A program made the translations under genes and the position numbers. The notes below the pieces were generated by a model. That model ran no database searches and had not been told where the DNA came from. It saw only the letters and a program-made list of their open reading frames with translations. Positions 59,934 through 64,000 of a stretch of DNA of 64,000 nt are shown here, piece by piece. Source of the stretch: Haloarcula litorea (GTDB lineage Archaea > Halobacteriota > Halobacteria > Halobacteriales > Haloarculaceae); contig NZ_CP119779.1 of the NCBI RefSeq assembly GCF_029338195.1, positions 2,666,001-2,730,000 on the forward strand, given 5' to 3'. Positions within the stretch are counted from its first letter, which is position 1, and the number at the start of each line of letters is the position of its first letter.

Positions 59934-60848
59934 ATGGCAGACTACACGTTCCTGCGGGTCGAGGTCGAGTCCCGTCTCGTCGGGCGGGTCCTCGACGCGC
60001 TCCCCGGCGTCGCGGTGGTCGACGATCTGACGGCCGACGAGGGAGCGGACGACGACGAGACGGACGACACCCGAGCGACAGGTGGCACCGCGACCGCGTC
60101 CGACGCCCGGCCCGGCCCCGCCGAGGTCGAAACGACGGTCGAGGCGACAGCGACGGACACGGACGAGGAGCCGTCGGCCTTCCGGGAGTGGGGGCTGCTC
60201 GGGGTCGGCCTCGCCTTCGTCGTCCTGGGGCTCGCCACCGTCGGCATCTGGTGGTACCGGCGACGCTCCGACGGCGACGGCGAGCCGGAGACGCCGCCGC
60301 CGACGCGACCCGAGACCGACGTCTCGGACTCGCTCGGGCGGGACGCGACCGGGTTCGGGGGGGACGAGCGGGCTGTCGACCGGTCGACGGCCGACGCGGA
60401 CGAGGAAAGCGACGAAGACGCCGATCCCGATACCGGGGCGTCGTCGGGGCCGACGGACGCGACCGACCGGGACGAGGCGACGGCCCGCGGAGCGGAACCG
60501 ACGACGCCCGAGACGAAACCGAGCGAAGGAGACGAGACGCCCGAGGGAAGCGAGGCGGCCGAACCGACGCCCGACCCGGAGGCGACGAGGCCGGACACCG
60601 ATATCGGAGCGCCGGAGTCCGAGTTCGAGCGGCCCGACACCACCTCGCGGACGGTCCTCGGCGAGGGCGACGACGGGCGCGCCGACGCCGTCGAGCCGGG
60701 GGACGCCGACGAGGACGAGACGGCCGACGCTGCGGCCTCGGAGGACCGCGGCTCCGTCGACCCGGCACCGCTACTGGGCGTCGCCTTCCTCGCGCTGACC
60801 GGCGTCGTCGCCCGACGGCTCGTCGGTCGCGAGACGGCGGATCGGTAG
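59934..60848 (+). CDS. Acidic membrane-anchored protein of unknown function
   Basis: A 304-residue protein with a folded N-terminal 35 residues (MADYTFLRVEVESRLVGRVLDAL), a disordered Asp/Thr stretch, a central membrane helix (about residues 90-110), a long acidic Asp/Glu/Thr/Pro-rich region (115-275) and a C-terminal hydrophobic segment followed by RRLVGRETADR. The acidic tract is extreme even for a halophile. No domain is recognised. ATG 59934 is chosen; the upstream frame is not protein-like. It is 39 nt before folCP on the same strand. Confidence 0.7.
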   Translation: MADYTFLRVEVESRLVGRVLDALPGVAVVDDLTADEGADDDETDDTRATGGTATASDARPGPAEVETTVEATATDTDEEPSAFREWGLLGVGLAFVVLGLATVGIWWYRRRSDGDGEPETPPPTRPETDVSDSLGRDATGFGGDERAVDRSTADADEESDEDADPDTGASSGPTDATDRDEATARGAEPTTPETKPSEGDETPEGSEAAEPTPDPEATRPDTDIGAPESEFERPDTTSRTVLGEGDDGRADAVEPGDADEDETADAAASEDRGSVDPAPLLGVAFLALTGVVARRLVGRETADR

Positions 60849-60887
60849 GTCCGACAGGCTAAAGCGCACTGCTCAGAGAGTGTCGGT

Positions 60888-63335
60888 ATGGAGTTCCACG
60901 AGGCCGCGAACTTCCTCTTCGAGTTGCGCCGGTTCGCGATGCGACCCGGCACCGACGCCACGCGGGACCTGTTGACGGCGCTCGACGACCCCCACGAGGG
61001 CCTCCGCTGTGTCCAGATCGCCGGCTCCAACGGGAAGGGGTCGACCGCCCGAATGGTCGAGCGGTCGCTGCGGGAGGCCGGACTGGACGTCGGGCTCTAC
61101 ACCTCGCCGCACCTCGACGACGTCCGCGAGCGGGTCCGCGTCAACGGCCGGATGGTCGCCGAGTCCGCGCTCGTCGAGTTCGTCGAGGGGGTCCGGCCCC
61201 ACGTCACGGACCGCGGAGCCGACGGGGCCTCGCCGACGTTCTTCGAGACGCTGACGGCCTTCGCGCTCTGGGAGTTCGACCGGCGCGACGTCGACGTGGC
61301 CGTCCTCGAGGTGGGCATCGGCGGCCGCTACGACGCCACGAGCGTCGTCGACCCGGTCGCCAGCGCGGTGACGACGGTGACGCTCGAACACACGGACGTC
61401 CTCGGGGACACCGAGGCCGAGATCGCCCGCGACAAGGCACACGTCGCGCCCGCCGACGCGCCGCTGGTGACGGCGACGACGGGCGAGGCGCTGGCCGCGG
61501 TCCGCGAGCAGGCCGGCGACGTGGTGACCGTCGGCGACGCGAGCGAGGACCCGGACGTGACCGTCACGTACGGCGGTCGCGAGGGGCTGGAGGGGGCCGT
61601 GACCGTCGAGGGACCGGACTGGGCCGTCGACACCCACCTCCCGCTGCTGGGCGAGCACCAGGCCCGCAACGCCGGCGTCGCGGCGGCGCTCGTCCGGCAG
61701 GTGGCCGCCGTCGACCGCGAGACGCTGGAACGGGGCCTCCGGAACGCCCACTGGCCGGGCCGGTTCGAGGTGATGGGCCGGGACCCGCTGGTCGTGCTGG
61801 ACGGCGCACACAACCCCGGCGGGCTGGCGCGGACGACGGCCACGCTGTCGGAGTTCGACTACGACGACTGCCACGCCGTCGTCGGCGCGATGGTCGACAA
61901 GGATCTCGGGGGTATGGCCGCCGCCCTCGACGGCGTCGACCACGCGATCGCCTGTCGGCCGAACGTCGACCGGGCGGAGTCCCGCGCCGTCGTCGCCGAG
62001 GCGCTGCGCGAGGGGACCGACGCCGAGGTCGAGACCCGCTCGGACGTGACCGGCGCGCTGGAGCTGGCCCTCGACGCGGCCGACGAGTGCGACGCCGTCC
62101 TCGTCACCGGGTCGCTGTACGCGGTCCGGGAGGCCCGGACCCGCTGGGCCCGGACGATCGTCGAGAAGGACGTCGACTCGATCCCCGCGGCCCGGGAGAC
62201 CATCGCGGCCGCCCACGTCACCGACGCCGGCGCGTGGCGGATGCGTGGGAAGGCGGTCCACCGCGTCCTCCGCACCCGGGTCCAGCCCCGCCAGGCCCAG
62301 TACCTCAAGGAGGAGCTGCTGTCGCTGGGCGGCGAGTGTGCCGTCTCCGGCCTGAACGACCAGGACGAGGAGCCACTCGACGTGGTGCTGATGGCGACGA
62401 TGGCGCAGTACCGCCGGCTGGCCGACAAGCTCGACGGCCAGCCCTACGGCCTGTCGCCGTTCGCCGACGAACTCCGGGCGGCCCTGGACATCCAGCAGCC
62501 CGACGACGAGGGCCGGGGCTACCCCTGGGAGGACGGCACCGCCGTGATGGGCATCCTGAACATCACGCCGGACTCGTTCCACGACGGCGGCGAGTACAAC
62601 GCCGTCGAGGACGCCGTCGCACGCGCCGAGCGGATGATCGCCGACGGCGCGGACATCCTCGACGTGGGCGGCGAGTCCACGCGACCGGGAGCCGACCCGA
62701 TCTCCGCCGCCGAGGAGCGCGACCGGGTGGTCCCGGTGATCGAGCGCCTCGCGGAGCTGGACGCCCACGTCTCCATCGACACCCGGAAGGCCGAGGTGGC
62801 CCGGGCGGCGCTGGACGCCGGCGCGGACGTGCTCAACGACGTCTCCGGGCTGGAGGACCCCGAGATGCGGCTGGTCGCGGCCGAACACGACGTGCCGGTG
62901 GTCGTGATGCACTCCATCGACACCCCCGTCGACCCCGACACCGAGATCGACTACGACGACGTGGTCGAGGACTGCATCGACGAGCTGACCGAGCGCGTCC
63001 TGCTGGCCGAGAAGGCGGGTCTCGACCGCGAGCAGATCCTCGTCGACCCCGGGATCGGCTTCGGGAAGACCCCGGCCGAGGACTTCGAACTGCTCGACCG
63101 GCTCCCGGAGTTCCGTGCGCTGGGCTGTCCGATCCTGGTCGGCCACTCCCACAAGTCCGTCTTCGGGCTGGTCGGCGAGGAACCCGGCGACTGCCTGGAG
63201 GCGACCGTCGCGGGGACGACGCTGGCCGCCGAGCGCGGCGCGGACGTGGTCCGGGTCCACGACGTGGCCGAGAACGCGACCGCCGTCAGGGTCGCCGAGG
63301 CCGCCGCGGACCCCGAGCGCTTCGAGGACGCGTGA
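60888..63335 (+). CDS. FolC-FolP fusion: folylpolyglutamate synthase / dihydropteroate synthase
   Basis: An 815-residue bifunctional enzyme known from haloarchaea. Residues 1-400 are FolC (AGSNGKGSTARMVE P-loop near 46-56, SPHLDDVRERV, VLEVGIGGRYDAT, LDGAHNPGG). A linker domain of about 120 residues (GKAVHRVLRTRVQPRQAQYL) precedes the DHPS barrel (about 545-815): MGILNITPDSF (near 556-566), GGESTRPGADP, SIDTRKAEV and GHSHKSVFG. It makes dihydropteroate and adds glutamates to folate. A weak TATA-like GCTAAAGCG lies about 26 nt before the ATG. Confidence 0.95.
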   Translation: MEFHEAANFLFELRRFAMRPGTDATRDLLTALDDPHEGLRCVQIAGSNGKGSTARMVERSLREAGLDVGLYTSPHLDDVRERVRVNGRMVAESALVEFVEGVRPHVTDRGADGASPTFFETLTAFALWEFDRRDVDVAVLEVGIGGRYDATSVVDPVASAVTTVTLEHTDVLGDTEAEIARDKAHVAPADAPLVTATTGEALAAVREQAGDVVTVGDASEDPDVTVTYGGREGLEGAVTVEGPDWAVDTHLPLLGEHQARNAGVAAALVRQVAAVDRETLERGLRNAHWPGRFEVMGRDPLVVLDGAHNPGGLARTTATLSEFDYDDCHAVVGAMVDKDLGGMAAALDGVDHAIACRPNVDRAESRAVVAEALREGTDAEVETRSDVTGALELALDAADECDAVLVTGSLYAVREARTRWARTIVEKDVDSIPAARETIAAAHVTDAGAWRMRGKAVHRVLRTRVQPRQAQYLKEELLSLGGECAVSGLNDQDEEPLDVVLMATMAQYRRLADKLDGQPYGLSPFADELRAALDIQQPDDEGRGYPWEDGTAVMGILNITPDSFHDGGEYNAVEDAVARAERMIADGADILDVGGESTRPGADPISAAEERDRVVPVIERLAELDAHVSIDTRKAEVARAALDAGADVLNDVSGLEDPEMRLVAAEHDVPVVVMHSIDTPVDPDTEIDYDDVVEDCIDELTERVLLAEKAGLDREQILVDPGIGFGKTPAEDFELLDRLPEFRALGCPILVGHSHKSVFGLVGEEPGDCLEATVAGTTLAAERGADVVRVHDVAENATAVRVAEAAADPERFEDA

Positions 63336-63384
63336 CTCCCGGCCAGCGCCTGCCCGGGACCGGAGCGTTCGCTCGGCCCCGTGC

Positions 63385-63546
63385 TCACTCGGCCTCCGAC
63401 AGCGAGTCGAACCGGTCCCAGCACTCGCAGTCGAGGTCGTCGATGCTCGACACCTCGTCGGGGAACGAACTCGTCGGCATCCCGTCCTCGAAGTCGTCGC
63501 AGTCCTCGTGGTGCAGCGAGAAGTCGTCGCTGGCCATCACGGGCAT
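63385..63546 (-). CDS. Small acidic Cys-containing protein
   Basis: A 53-residue ORF reading MPVMASDDFSLHHEDCDDF, then a Ser/Asp-rich middle and DLDCECWDRFDSLSEAE. Three cysteines (one in EDC, two in CEC) and two adjacent His could form a small metal site. The ATG at 63546 or the ATG three codons later (63537) may be the start. GC3 and acidic composition match neighbouring genes, and it fits exactly between folCP and topoisomerase VI. No family is recognised, so it is tentative. Confidence 0.5.
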   Translation of the reverse strand: MPVMASDDFSLHHEDCDDFEDGMPTSSFPDEVSSIDDLDCECWDRFDSLSEAE

Positions 63547-63585
63547 ACGACCGGCTACCGATCCGAGGCCGAAAAACGTTGCTCC

Positions 63586-64000
63586 CTACAGCACGCCCAT
63601 CTCGTCGAGCCGCTCGGGGAGGTACGTGTCGGTCACGAAGTCCAGGCCCCGCGAGGCCAGCGACTGCTGTTCGGCCTTCTTCCCGATGTCGAGCTGGAGC
63701 TCGATCTGTTCCTCCCAGAACTCCGTCTGGAAACGGGGGTCCTCCAGCTCGGATTCGAGGGCGTTGATGTCCGAGTCCCCGAGCGGGTCCGTCGGCAGGT
63801 CGTACTCGACGATGTCCTCCGGGCGGATGCCGACGAACTCGGCCGCCGGCGTCGCCAGGTACTCCGAGAGGTGCGCGGACTTGATCGAGCCGTAGGCGAC
63901 CGAGCCGTAGATGCGGTACGACCACGGGTCGCCGTCCGTGAAGACCGTCACCGGGAGGTCGAGCTCGTCGTGCAGCCGCTTGGTGATCCGGCGGGTCGCT
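63586..64000 (-). CDS. top6A: DNA topoisomerase VI subunit A (5' truncated)
   Basis: The C-terminal 137 residues of topoisomerase VI subunit A (Spo11-like). Reading in from the window edge gives [16 protein letters not shown], followed by [16 protein letters not shown] with the Toprim DxD and then [22 protein letters not shown]. The C-terminus [18 protein letters not shown] is family-like. It relaxes and decatenates DNA with the GHKL subunit B, whose gene is expected beyond the window. The apparent start at 63951 is internal, so the feature runs to the edge. Confidence 0.92.
   Translation of the reverse strand, partial: ATRRITKRLHDELDLPVTVFTDGDPWSYRIYGSVAYGSIKSAHLSEYLATPAAEFVGIRPEDIVEYDLPTDPLGDSDINALESELEDPRFQTEFWEEQIELQLDIGKKAEQQSLASRGLDFVTDTYLPERLDEMGVL

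Overview
The window is a chromosomal segment from a haloarchaeon (class Halobacteria). The evidence is very high GC with strong GC3, acidic proteins, Tat/lipobox secretion signals, halocyanins, a HalOD1 output domain, topoisomerase VI subunit A, an archaeal Lrp-TRASH copper regulator, FolC-FolP and PurN-PurH fusions, and many promoters with a TATA element about 26-31 nt before the start codon (leaderless transcripts). Genus cannot be fixed from sequence alone. I see no insertion sequence, CRISPR array, rRNA or tRNA. The segment is gene dense (71 protein genes reported) and no intergenic gap exceeds about 210 bases; the longest are 3199-3406, 1831-2015, 8305-8478, 22695-22853, 26491-26645 and 32307-32456.

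Region by region. 1-3.2 kb: a 5'-truncated phosphoribosyltransferase/HAD fusion, then two halocyanin lipoproteins flanking an HTH regulator and a small membrane protein. 3.4-4.9 kb: an iron-sulfur photolyase-like gene. 4.9-9.3 kb: a sulfur-trafficking island (rhodanese/metallo-beta-lactamase protein, split YeeE/YedE transporter, cysteine-containing HTH regulator and DUF2270 protein, facing divergent tusA and dsrE-like genes). 9.3-15.9 kb: ABC1 kinase, CopA copper ATPase with its Lrp-TRASH regulator, and a GDT1-type Mn/Ca transporter with a DtxR-type regulator. 16-26.5 kb: mixed housekeeping (PQQ-type sugar dehydrogenase, DJ-1/PfpI protein, HAD phosphatase, an ABC exporter, a DUF2071 pair, a macrodomain protein and small membrane proteins).

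26.6-31.6 kb: an ABC-2 operon whose large permease is fused to a PrsW-type intramembrane protease. 31.6-38.5 kb: SRPBCC protein, zinc-finger protein, sucCD, a sirtuin and two histidine kinases. 39-43.7 kb: type IV pilus/secretion ATPase and a double-TadC membrane protein. 43.8-52.9 kb: DNA ligase, EamA transporter, MBL-fold protein, paired lipoproteins, AIM24 protein, pilin-like protein, MFS transporter. 52.9-63.3 kb: nucleotide and one-carbon metabolism (purB, purN-purH, an FNT channel, folC-folP) with a stand-alone PrsW protease. 63.4-64 kb: a small cysteine-containing ORF and the C-terminus of topoisomerase VI subunit A.

Functional links: three metal or sulfur modules each pair an effector with a neighbouring regulator and show inverted repeats between the TATA box and the gene start. 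PurN/PurH and FolC/FolP share the folate one-carbon pool, with a formate/nitrite-type channel placed 25 nt after purNH. Family assignments are from recognition of motifs by eye; no database search was run.
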